64,000 nucleotides of DNA from a virus, in IMG/VR virus record IMGVR_UViG_3300042922_000542, positions 182,148 to 246,147 of that record; one strand, given 5' to 3'. Under the pieces are notes generated by a model that was not told the DNA's origin, did not search any database, and saw only the letters and a list, made by a program, of their open reading frames with translations. Made by a program: the position numbers and the translations under genes. Positions 1 through 7,255 of the stretch are shown in pieces. Every line of letters begins with the position of its first letter. Positions within the stretch are counted from its first letter, which is position 1.

Positions 1-73
1 TTATACCCTCATCCACTATATTATGACCTATAAATTTTTGGTTAACACCTTCCACTGATTTATATATCGACAT
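1..73 (-). CDS. N-terminus of a tail fibre/adhesin-like protein (partial, runs off the left edge)
   Basis: Only the first 24 codons are present; the gene continues past base 1. The start is the ATG whose complement lies at 71-73, preceded on the minus strand by the ribosome site GTAAGGAGAG. The peptide begins MSIYKSVEGVNQKFIGHNI, closely matching the start of the propeller-like protein at 25330-26430 (MAIYKSIDGINKKIISHHI). The two are therefore paralogous at least at the N-terminus, which in fibre proteins is usually the virion-attachment end. Function beyond that is inferred from the paralog. It follows the terminator of the upstream kinase gene, so it is probably transcribed separately. Confidence 0.6.
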   Translation of the reverse strand, partial: MSIYKSVEGVNQKFIGHNIVDEGI

Positions 74-139
74 ATTTTACTCTCCTTACGTGTTATAACT
101 TATAAACAGGTTTATTAATCATAAAAATGAATAAAAAAA

Positions 140-169
140 ATAAGTTGCCTGAATGACCAGGCAACTTAT
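140..169 (-). terminator. Intrinsic terminator after the P-loop kinase gene
   Basis: A perfect 12-bp inverted repeat (ATAAGTTGCCTG / CAGGCAACTTAT) encloses a 6-nt loop and, on the minus strand, is followed by an uninterrupted T run. It sits just after the stop codon of the 175-690 gene. Confidence 0.85.
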
Positions 170-174
170 ATGTG

Positions 175-690
175 TTAATTGAGAAATTCTCTTAAAATTA
201 ATGATTCAAAGAACATTTTAAGTCTTGAGTCATCAATAATATTATTCTTACTTGAAAATACAATTTTTAAGAAACCTGGAAAATTTTGTGTACGCATTTC
301 ATCATTGAATTTATACCAATTATTTGATATGAATTTAACAAAGTCTTCTGAACTACCACGTCTCTCCAATCTCTCGATCCAATCATTCTTTAATGTTCGA
401 TCTGGATATATTAATATTGTTTTGATATTATTTTCAGCAAGCGCCCCTCTAACAATATCATGACTGCTAACAAATATTACATCAACTTCACCAATATTTG
501 ATTTAATATGTTCTATGTAGTTATTTGGAAACTCTGGATTCCTTTCTTTGGTATTATTGCCATCTTTATCTTTAATCCAACTAAACTCGCTGCTGTCACT
601 ATCAATCATCTTAAAGAGATCTCCATATTTTTTACAACAATAACTTTTTCCTACTCCAGGAAATCCAGATATTACAAATGTTCTACGCAT
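175..690 (-). CDS. P-loop NTPase, nucleotide-kinase-like
   Basis: 171 aa. A canonical Walker A motif, GFPGVGKS, lies at residues 9-16 directly after the first beta strand (TFVIS), as in adenylate/deoxynucleoside kinase-type P-loop proteins. Downstream segments DVIFVSSHD and KTILIYPDRTLKNDWIERLERR fit the Walker-B strand and arginine-rich lid region of small kinases. The substrate cannot be told from sequence; a nucleoside, nucleotide or polynucleotide phosphate is possible. It is the last gene of the minus-strand unit that also carries the RNAP beta C-half and ends at a strong terminator. Start ATG follows a purine-rich GGGGGAT site. Kinase fold is well supported, substrate unknown. Confidence 0.7.
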   Translation of the reverse strand: MRRTFVISGFPGVGKSYCCKKYGDLFKMIDSDSSEFSWIKDKDGNNTKERNPEFPNNYIEHIKSNIGEVDVIFVSSHDIVRGALAENNIKTILIYPDRTLKNDWIERLERRGSSEDFVKFISNNWYKFNDEMRTQNFPGFLKIVFSSKNNIIDDSRLKMFFESLILREFLN

Positions 691-741
691 GATTTATTAT
701 CCCCCACTAAATTTATTATTTTATGTAATTTATTTTATTGA

Positions 742-1776
742 TTAAATATTGAAAACATTACTTGTTATTTTACCTAAAAATTGATCTTCAAGAGTCATAA
801 TATTTTGTAATAATATATTTGCTACATCATCAGATAAATCTTTTCTGATAAATTTATCCAACCCTACTATCATTGCCAATACTTTTCTCTTAGTAGTTTC
901 ACTCTTGTTATCAACATCATTGAACACTATGAGATTCATAAAATACATGAGCAGCAAATTACTCTGTGTATGATATTTCTCTTCTAAATATAGCTTTTCA
1001 AATTGAGCTATTTCCAAAATGAATTTTTCAGAAATCTTCAGCCTGCTTAATTCATTACGCGTTCTTTCAATTATGTATTGAATTTTGCGCGCATCATTGA
1101 ATGTATTTACGATATGACCCATATTCTTTTCATCGACAGCTTCTTTCAAAAAGTCCAAATATTTGAAATAAAAGTGATCGTACAGCTGCTTTTCCATAGA
1201 TGCTTTCTTTTCTGCATCCGTTTCTTGTTCAATAGCAGCTTTTAATTGTTCTATACTTAATTTTTCTCTATCTTCAATTATTTGAGAATATTGTTTAGAT
1301 AGATTATTGAAATCAAACAATGCACGCATATAATTGTAGAATGCTTGAGCTGCCCATTTAACTCTATCGACAGTCTGAGCCTGATCTACTCCAAATATCT
1401 CAGCGTCTTCACCGAATATTTCAATCAATTTTTCTTCGGATATATTATTAATTCCATTTACGAAATCAAAATCTTCTGGATATGTACTAGGATCATCTAA
1501 GTCTATTCCCTCTGGAACAATTCTGTTAGCTTCATTATAATCAATGATTATTCTCATTTGATTACTATTAACATTAAACTCAGATTGAGTTTGTTGCCAA
1601 ATTGATTCCTGATAAGATAGCATTTCCTTTACAGTATGCATTAAAGATTGTAATTCCTGCATTGATGGCATACTTTGATTTTCAACAGGTTCCGGTGTTT
1701 CTACCTCAGTTACAGCGTCAGCTTCACCTACAACTGTTGGTTGTATTTCCATTACTTCATCGTGATTATTTTCCAT
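742..1776 (-). CDS. Unknown acidic, helical protein (344 aa)
   Basis: Not recognised. The first about 45 residues are acidic and proline-rich (VETPEPVENQ), followed by largely helical, glutamate/lysine-rich sequence of coiled-coil character, for example EDREKLSIEQLKAAIEQE and ARKIQYIIERTRNELSRLK. There is no signal peptide and no transmembrane segment. It has its own ribosome site (AGAGAGG) and lies between a membrane protein gene and the P-loop kinase in the minus-strand unit that includes RNAP beta C-half. A structural or scaffold role is possible but nothing in the sequence decides it. Confidence 0.6.
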   Translation of the reverse strand: MENNHDEVMEIQPTVVGEADAVTEVETPEPVENQSMPSMQELQSLMHTVKEMLSYQESIWQQTQSEFNVNSNQMRIIIDYNEANRIVPEGIDLDDPSTYPEDFDFVNGINNISEEKLIEIFGEDAEIFGVDQAQTVDRVKWAAQAFYNYMRALFDFNNLSKQYSQIIEDREKLSIEQLKAAIEQETDAEKKASMEKQLYDHFYFKYLDFLKEAVDEKNMGHIVNTFNDARKIQYIIERTRNELSRLKISEKFILEIAQFEKLYLEEKYHTQSNLLLMYFMNLIVFNDVDNKSETTKRKVLAMIVGLDKFIRKDLSDDVANILLQNIMTLEDQFLGKITSNVFNI

Positions 1777-1798
1777 ATTAATATACCTCTCTCTTTTT

Positions 1799-2266
1799 TT
1801 AATTTATAATAGTAATATCTTCAATTGCTCCATCCATTAGTTTATCGATTGTAACAATTGCTATATCACTGATATATTTCATATAATATTTTTCTGTTAA
1901 TAAATTATATCGATCCTTTAAAGGGTCGGTATCTTTAAATGACTCAAATACTTCAGTTGATATTTGACCTATTAATTGTTGTATTACAGTTCGACTTAAT
2001 TTAGTCATATCATTATTCATCTTAAATTTCTGAAACTCAATAACTGTAGTTTCGATTATTAAGAATTTTAGAAATTGATGAAATTCTTTGGTACGAATTG
2101 ATAGTGTTGATATATTACATACATCATCAACATGTTGCGACTGCAAAACACGAATTCTAGATTTTAATAATGATAATATTTTTAATCCAAATATTATCAA
2201 TACTAAATATATACCAAGATTAGATATGATGTTATATATAATATATCTTAGTGTAGGTTCAAACAT
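1799..2266 (-). CDS. Unknown small protein with one N-terminal membrane segment
   Basis: 155 aa. Residues about 8-32 (IYNIISNLGIYLVLIIFGLKIL) form a single strongly hydrophobic helix followed by basic residues (KSRIRVLQS), consistent with a membrane anchor with the remaining about 120 residues on the cytoplasmic side or in the virion. The start codon lies immediately next to the stop codon of the preceding 173-aa gene, and its ribosome site (AAGGAGGAAC) is inside that gene, indicating translational coupling. Family not recognised. Confidence 0.6.
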   Translation of the reverse strand: MFEPTLRYIIYNIISNLGIYLVLIIFGLKILSLLKSRIRVLQSQHVDDVCNISTLSIRTKEFHQFLKFLIIETTVIEFQKFKMNNDMTKLSRTVIQQLIGQISTEVFESFKDTDPLKDRYNLLTEKYYMKYISDIAIVTIDKLMDGAIEDITIIN

Positions 2267-2788
2267 TTAATGTTCCTCCTTTCTTGATAATTCAGCAACG
2301 AACTCATCATGATATGTAATATCGGCTCTATTTCCATAAACAATAGGATTTTTAATAATATTTACCATTTTATTTAGTGAGTCTGACTCTAATAACATTA
2401 TGCTATTATCGGGATTTTTATATTTCCATTGTGTTGCAAAATCTCTTATTTCTAGAATTGATTGCATATCTTTAGAATCAGTTGCGCTAACAATAAAGAA
2501 CGGTAATTCATACTTCGATGCTAACGCTTCAACTTCAAGACAAAATTGTTTAGCTTTATTTATATCGTGTGCTCGTGCCTTAATTGTTTCGATAGCATTC
2601 GGGATACCTATATTTCTATTCATTAATGGAAATGTCATCGGACCTTCTAATAATATCTTAGGTATTCCTGCATTTTCACATATTTGATCTTGTAATGTTT
2701 CTACAAGTGTTTTTGGATTCGGCGGTGCAGGTATTTCAAGAATTGAATTCTTTAATTCAGGACTTATATCATTTAATTTATTATCCAT
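2267..2788 (-). CDS. Unknown conserved-looking phage protein (173 aa)
   Basis: Not recognised. Mixed alpha/beta composition with a proline-rich N-terminal part (LEIPAPPNPKTL) and a central segment that reads like an alpha/beta fold (YELPFFIVSATDSKDMQ). No catalytic motif could be identified. It has a clear ribosome site (AAGGAGGTTAAT), abuts the next membrane protein gene with no gap, and lies directly after a 42-aa gene coupled to RNAP beta C-half. Its co-transcription with RNAP is visible; involvement in transcription is only a guess. Confidence 0.6.
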   Translation of the reverse strand: MDNKLNDISPELKNSILEIPAPPNPKTLVETLQDQICENAGIPKILLEGPMTFPLMNRNIGIPNAIETIKARAHDINKAKQFCLEVEALASKYELPFFIVSATDSKDMQSILEIRDFATQWKYKNPDNSIMLLESDSLNKMVNIIKNPIVYGNRADITYHDEFVAELSRKEEH

Positions 2789-2802
2789 ATTAACCTCCTT
2801 TA

Positions 2803-2931
2803 TTATTTTTTAGAATGTAATGGGATATATGTATGTCCTTGATTGTCTGAAAAATAAATTTTATTATCAAACATAATAAGTACTAATGTCTGATTATTTA
2901 TTACTTCAATTTTACATGTCATTGATGGCAT
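2803..2931 (-). CDS. Small ORF coupled to RNAP beta C-half (42 aa)
   Basis: This 42-codon frame begins with an ATG that shares one base with the TAA of the RNAP beta C-half gene (TAATG), a classical translational-coupling arrangement. The peptide (MPSMTCKIEVINNQTLVLIM...) alternates hydrophobic and polar residues like a small beta protein: three short strands separated by turns (MFDNKIYFSDNQG). It ends 15 bases before the start of the 173-aa gene. No family was recognised. It is supported by position and overlap rather than by homology. Confidence 0.5.
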   Translation of the reverse strand: MPSMTCKIEVINNQTLVLIMFDNKIYFSDNQGHTYIPLHSKK

Positions 2932-5249
2932 TATATTGTTAATACCTCCAAGTTACGTTTAAATATATTGATGATATCATCTGTTAAATGTTTCTTCTTA
3001 AATGGTAAATTCTCCATCACATAATCCCAGACCTCATCAAAGTCATTGATCATATTAGGATTATCTTTAATATACCTCTTATACATTTTTGACAATTTCT
3101 TTACATGATACATTTCATTATTAGTGCAGAATATTACTCTATTCTTGACTGTATATGCAATAATTTCTTTGTCGTCGATTTCATCATCTATATATTCATC
3201 TTCATCATGAATTGATTCAATTTTAACACCTAATGACTTTAAGTACACCTGGAGTATTTCTGCAGATCTTGAAGTAAACTTATCTGGTATATTATATTCA
3301 CCGTCTTCTGATATAATAGCTTCATACATGAATCGTCTACCATCAATAGATGAGCGATACAGTGCAGTTATTAAAGCAAAATCTTCAGGACGTGTAATTA
3401 TCATAAAATTAGGTGTTTCATATTCACCGAATCGAATAGGCGTTTCTGAATGCCATAACTTTCCAATTTTATTTTCATTGCTCTTTTCAGGTAAACTCTC
3501 ATCAGATATGGCTCCTGCTGATCTAACACTGAATCCTTTTTCACCGCTTTGTTTTAGTAATAAAATATATTGATATCCAATATGATATTTTCCGACAAAT
3601 ATGTCCCTGCCCCAATTTGGCTTTGGTATAAATAGATTGTACGGTTTAACTATATCATCAAATTCCTTATAAATTCTAATAACTGCATCTCTTATCATAT
3701 TATCATCATCAAATGGTTCGACTTTTATGTATATACCTTTATTAATTGCAGATTTAATAAACTCCCTCTGCTCTCTTTCACTCATTGAATTATATAATTT
3801 TTCAGTGTCTTTGGCCTCTTTAGTATTAAATATTTTTATAACATCAAACATTATTTTCTTCTTATCATTTATACTATCCAATGTGGCCATATATTCTCTT
3901 ACACGTTCTAATATAAATGTTTTACTAGCCTCGAATAATGCCATAGGTATACCTCTATTTATAAAGGCTAATGGATTTGTTATTAATTCAATACGTTTCT
4001 TTTCTCCTTTTGGATGGACTGCACCATATTCATCGACATATGAATCTACTGTTATGTATGGCATTTCCTCGTCTGGTACAATTTTACTAACAACAGTTTT
4101 ATTACCATAACGCCCAGTAATTTTACGCCCAATTCTAATTGGCTCTTTTCGTCTAATTAGTATTTCAACCATCATATTAGAAAATATATTATCGTTAAAT
4201 GCCCACTTAGCATCCTCATCTAAATAATTCATAGCTTTACGCATCCAGTGGTTTATTTCACGATCAATTGATTTTGATCCGCTATTAATTATTTTTTTGC
4301 ATATACGATAAACTTCAGTATAGAATACCTTGGCATCATTATAGTATTGAAACAATTGCCTATTTAAATTGTTAGGTTTTAGTTTATGATTATTACAGTA
4401 TACATTTATATCTATTACTTCACCATCACCATAAAATATTTGATCCGATGAAAAGTTTATTGTTGTTAGTGATATATCACGAAGATCACTAAACATCCTA
4501 GTTTCTTTTATTGTTCGAGTTGCGGCTAGTATACCATTGGTAACAGTATCGCCGATATTTGGTAAACATTGATAATTATTATCATCACCATATAGATTAA
4601 TAAATACTGTATTATCATTCACTGGAATTGTGGTAGTGCTAATTTTATTACTCATCATTCTTTTAGCAAATGATTCTGATATCTTTATAGCGTCATCCTG
4701 AACATATGGATCTACAGCATATAATATTCTACCATTAACACCTATACTCACATTCATATCGTCATCATATGAAGTAGATGTATATAGTACAGTATTTGTT
4801 GGTATTGTATCGCCAATATTTGAATTATCTAAATAATCATTTTTATAGTCAAATCCAAATTTTTCAGTTAAATCTTCACATTCTTTTCTTTCTATTAATC
4901 TATAAGAATCGTCATCTTTACAATATAGAAAATATAATGCGCTATATGTTTTCCCTTTTAATAATTCATTATATTTTTTAACAATGTTTATAACTTTATA
5001 GGTCTTATTAGTTCTATAATAGAAAGATGAATTTGCACCAATGAGGTTTTCATTACCATTATATATGAATGGAAACTCTGGTTTATCTATTGTCAAATGT
5101 TGATTATGATGTTTAATATTCATGGTGGTACGCATCAATGCAGATTTACCTGGAAAATCCCCTTGTCCTACCATTGATAATTTCTTCTTACCGACTAATT
5201 CTTCATTCTTCTTTCTCAGTTCGTTTATTAAATTAAATTTTTCCTTCAT
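2931..5249 (-). CDS. DNA-directed RNA polymerase beta subunit, C-terminal half (split beta)
   Basis: 772 aa. It corresponds to the second half of bacterial RpoB. In order: DFPGKSALMRTTMNIKHHNQ (residues about 32-51) matches the RpoB segment around DDANRALMGANMQRQAV; DDAIKISESFAKRMM matches the DAIVISE region; GRKITGRYGNKTVVSKIV (about 374-391) is the double-psi beta-barrel motif equivalent to GDKMAGRHGNKGVISKI, keeping both active-site lysines (K376, K384); NPLAFINRGIPMAL equals NPLGVPSRMNIGQ; then YQYILLLKQ, VRSAGAISDESLPEKS and GKLWHSETPIRFGEYE near the C-terminus equal the GYMYMLKL, RSTGPYS and GEMEVWALEA regions. The N-terminal half is encoded at 34088-35809 on the other strand. Split beta chains are known in phiKZ-like and AR9-like phages. 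Whether this is the virion or the non-virion enzyme is unknown. Confidence 0.93.
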   Translation of the reverse strand: MKEKFNLINELRKKNEELVGKKKLSMVGQGDFPGKSALMRTTMNIKHHNQHLTIDKPEFPFIYNGNENLIGANSSFYYRTNKTYKVINIVKKYNELLKGKTYSALYFLYCKDDDSYRLIERKECEDLTEKFGFDYKNDYLDNSNIGDTIPTNTVLYTSTSYDDDMNVSIGVNGRILYAVDPYVQDDAIKISESFAKRMMSNKISTTTIPVNDNTVFINLYGDDNNYQCLPNIGDTVTNGILAATRTIKETRMFSDLRDISLTTINFSSDQIFYGDGEVIDINVYCNNHKLKPNNLNRQLFQYYNDAKVFYTEVYRICKKIINSGSKSIDREINHWMRKAMNYLDEDAKWAFNDNIFSNMMVEILIRRKEPIRIGRKITGRYGNKTVVSKIVPDEEMPYITVDSYVDEYGAVHPKGEKKRIELITNPLAFINRGIPMALFEASKTFILERVREYMATLDSINDKKKIMFDVIKIFNTKEAKDTEKLYNSMSEREQREFIKSAINKGIYIKVEPFDDDNMIRDAVIRIYKEFDDIVKPYNLFIPKPNWGRDIFVGKYHIGYQYILLLKQSGEKGFSVRSAGAISDESLPEKSNENKIGKLWHSETPIRFGEYETPNFMIITRPEDFALITALYRSSIDGRRFMYEAIISEDGEYNIPDKFTSRSAEILQVYLKSLGVKIESIHDEDEYIDDEIDDKEIIAYTVKNRVIFCTNNEMYHVKKLSKMYKRYIKDNPNMINDFDEVWDYVMENLPFKKKHLTDDIINIFKRNLEVLTI

Positions 5250-5614
5250 ATAATTATCCCTCCCACCTGTTTTATTATATTATGTAAATATAGAATATCA
5301 TTCTCATCAAATAATAATCCAAATGGGCATTTCCATTGAAACTCAATAGATATTAAATCTAAACCCGCTAAGAACCTCATCCAATTCTCCCATAATATCA
5401 TATGAAAATCATTATTCTCAATATCTAACCCAAATGATTCATTGATCGATGCTTCATATCTATCATTATAAATAAATAACCCATCAGTATTAAATTTATT
5501 GAATAATTCAATGCTCTTTAATATTTCTTTAGCAATAAGATCTACACTAAAATCAGAAACAAGTAGAACTTCTTTATCACTGTAGGTTTTAACAGCATCA
5601 CTTAAATCGAACAT
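5246..5614 (-). CDS. Unknown protein coupled upstream of RNAP beta C-half (122 aa)
   Basis: Not recognised. Its last four bases overlap the start of RNAP beta C-half (ATGA overlap), so the two are probably translated together. The sequence is acidic and aromatic-rich (ILWENWMRFLAGLDLISIEFQWKC), without signal peptide, zinc-binding cysteines or nucleotide-binding loop. The ribosome site is GAGGAGGTATTCGT. Because of the overlap a transcription-linked role is conceivable, but this is inference from position only. Confidence 0.6.
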   Translation of the reverse strand: MFDLSDAVKTYSDKEVLLVSDFSVDLIAKEILKSIELFNKFNTDGLFIYNDRYEASINESFGLDIENNDFHMILWENWMRFLAGLDLISIEFQWKCPFGLLFDENDILYLHNIIKQVGGIII

Positions 5615-5626
5615 ACGAATACCTCC

Positions 5627-6049
5627 TCATATAAATTTGGTGATTTTATTTAAATCTTGATATATGACAAGTGTCGTTAATCCATTTAACTCATCTTTAT
5701 ATGAGCAATCAGGCAACTCATTATAAACAAATATCTTTTTATCCTGTCTAAATGCTTCATACATCTCTAACATGGTTGCTCCACCTATATATCCTTCTTG
5801 TCTAATAGGTAAATCAAGATTGAGAACTAATACAGCATCGCATTCTTGGATTTGTTCTGCACTATGTATGAACATTGTTGCTTTCCATGATCGGTGTGTA
5901 ATAGGATCACTAGTATATTCAAATTCCAAATTTGGATTATCATACGAATTTGGATAAATAACCTCATGATTAAAATTATTGATTAATTCATCTGCTATCG
6001 GTTTGATTTCACCGTAACAATATTTACTGCAGATTAAAAATAGTTTCAT
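5627..6049 (-). CDS. Nucleoside 2-deoxyribosyltransferase-like protein
   Basis: 140 aa. It starts with a Rossmann-like strand (MKLFLICSKY), continues with a segment ECDAVLVLNLD and then GYIGGATMLEMYEAFRQDKKIFVY. That order, with a glutamate in the GxxxE helix following an 'ADAVLVL' strand, is typical of the nucleoside 2-deoxyribosyltransferase superfamily and its relatives (including DUF4406). Such enzymes exchange or remove bases of deoxynucleosides; the family also contains nucleotide-binding proteins of other function. It is the first gene of the RNAP beta C-half unit. Superfamily is fairly secure, enzymatic activity is inferred. Confidence 0.6.
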   Translation of the reverse strand: MKLFLICSKYCYGEIKPIADELINNFNHEVIYPNSYDNPNLEFEYTSDPITHRSWKATMFIHSAEQIQECDAVLVLNLDLPIRQEGYIGGATMLEMYEAFRQDKKIFVYNELPDCSYKDELNGLTTLVIYQDLNKITKFI

Positions 6050-6128
6050 TTAAAACGCCCTCCCATTTATAGTCTAGTAACATCATAAGAAGAATATATA
6101 ATTATTATGTTAACACGAAACAATAAAT

Positions 6129-6166
6129 GAATATACAGTGTGGCTAAAATGCCACACTGTATATTC
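6129..6166. terminator. Perfect 16-bp hairpin between tail tube gene and the RNAP unit
   Basis: GAATATACAGTGTGGC pairs perfectly with GCCACACTGTATATTC around a 6-nt loop. Downstream of the hairpin on the minus strand only a weak T-rich stretch (TTCATTTATTG) follows; on the plus strand TATTTTTATT follows at a distance. It most likely ends the tube/sheath transcript (minus). Its unusually long perfect stem could also act as an RNA end-stabiliser. Confidence 0.7.
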
Positions 6167-6178
6167 TAGTTATTTTTA

Positions 6179-7255
6179 TTATCTACCAGCAAATCCTTGC
6201 CAATCGACAGGTGCTTGTCCAATACTTTCTTGGCCTGCTAGTTTACCATCGTTCATCGTCTTAGGAGTAACAATGGATGTTTTAGCATTAGCTGTTTGAT
6301 CGTATGCAGGTAAGTTACCAACATTCGTACCAGTAGCTGAGTCAGATGGTATTTGACCAAGGCTACGATTAAATAGATTAGCATTGCCTGGTGCATATAT
6401 AGCATCCCCAAGTTCAGGATTGAAGTTGTAGCTATTTGATACAATACGATATTGTTTCAATAAATCATTAGCTATACTTGTGATTATTGGAGAACGATAT
6501 ACAACACAGTTGAAGTTAAGATCATATGTAACGATATCATGAGATGGATTGGCATCCATGTTAAGCACCTGTTGTGAAATACCAGTTGGATAACAGTCAG
6601 CAAGTAACACCGCACGTTCAACTTGAGATCCTGAACGATCATGAAGTACATATATAAATTCACAAGTATGATTTGCTTCATTAAATGGTATACCTTCATC
6701 AGATTCATTTTCTCTTCTGTACAATCTCTTTTCTTTACCATCAGCATCTTTTCCGCCAGATATCCAACCACCGTATGTTGCGAGACCTGAGTTTTCATCA
6801 CCGATAGCATTCATCCATCCATCAATTACTGTATAGAATGGTGAGCCTGTAAATTCATATACACCTATTTGTATTGAGTTTGTAGTTTCTTTCGTTACAG
6901 TTGGTATATTGAATTGTCTTCCTGCAAATCCACCTTGTACAGGTGTACTAGCATTTTCAAGAACTTTATCCTGGAAACCAGTTACAGATCTATTCATATA
7001 TTCAAGCATATGTTTTACCTGAATAAATAATGAATCACTACTGTAAATATTATCACCGCCAGCAAACATTTTTGCAATTGCTTTTGGTGGTCTAACCATG
7101 AATAAACGTCCAAATCCATCCATTAATGGCGAATAGTTTGATAATGCATGATGTGTCGCATTAACTCCGCCAACAAATAAGCTATATTTTAGTATATCCG
7201 GGGAATCAAATTGTCTTCCGCCAGTTTGCGCTGTTATAACATTAGGCATTGCCAT
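6179..7255 (-). CDS. Tail tube protein
   Basis: 358 aa. It immediately follows the sheath gene and overlaps it by one base (TAATG), the order seen in contractile phages where the inner tube gene follows the sheath gene. The sequence is rich in beta-strand and glycine (GGFAGRQFNIPTV, SIQIGVYEFTGSPFYTVID) and contains an FIYVLHDRSGSQVERAVLLADCYPTGI segment typical of tube proteins that ends in a conserved PTG turn. The C-terminal 80 residues are low in predicted structure and asparagine/alanine-rich. Assignment rests on position and general character; a dedicated profile search would settle it. Confidence 0.75.
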   Translation of the reverse strand: MAMPNVITAQTGGRQFDSPDILKYSLFVGGVNATHHALSNYSPLMDGFGRLFMVRPPKAIAKMFAGGDNIYSSDSLFIQVKHMLEYMNRSVTGFQDKVLENASTPVQGGFAGRQFNIPTVTKETTNSIQIGVYEFTGSPFYTVIDGWMNAIGDENSGLATYGGWISGGKDADGKEKRLYRRENESDEGIPFNEANHTCEFIYVLHDRSGSQVERAVLLADCYPTGISQQVLNMDANPSHDIVTYDLNFNCVVYRSPIITSIANDLLKQYRIVSNSYNFNPELGDAIYAPGNANLFNRSLGQIPSDSATGTNVGNLPAYDQTANAKTSIVTPKTMNDGKLAGQESIGQAPVDWQGFAGR

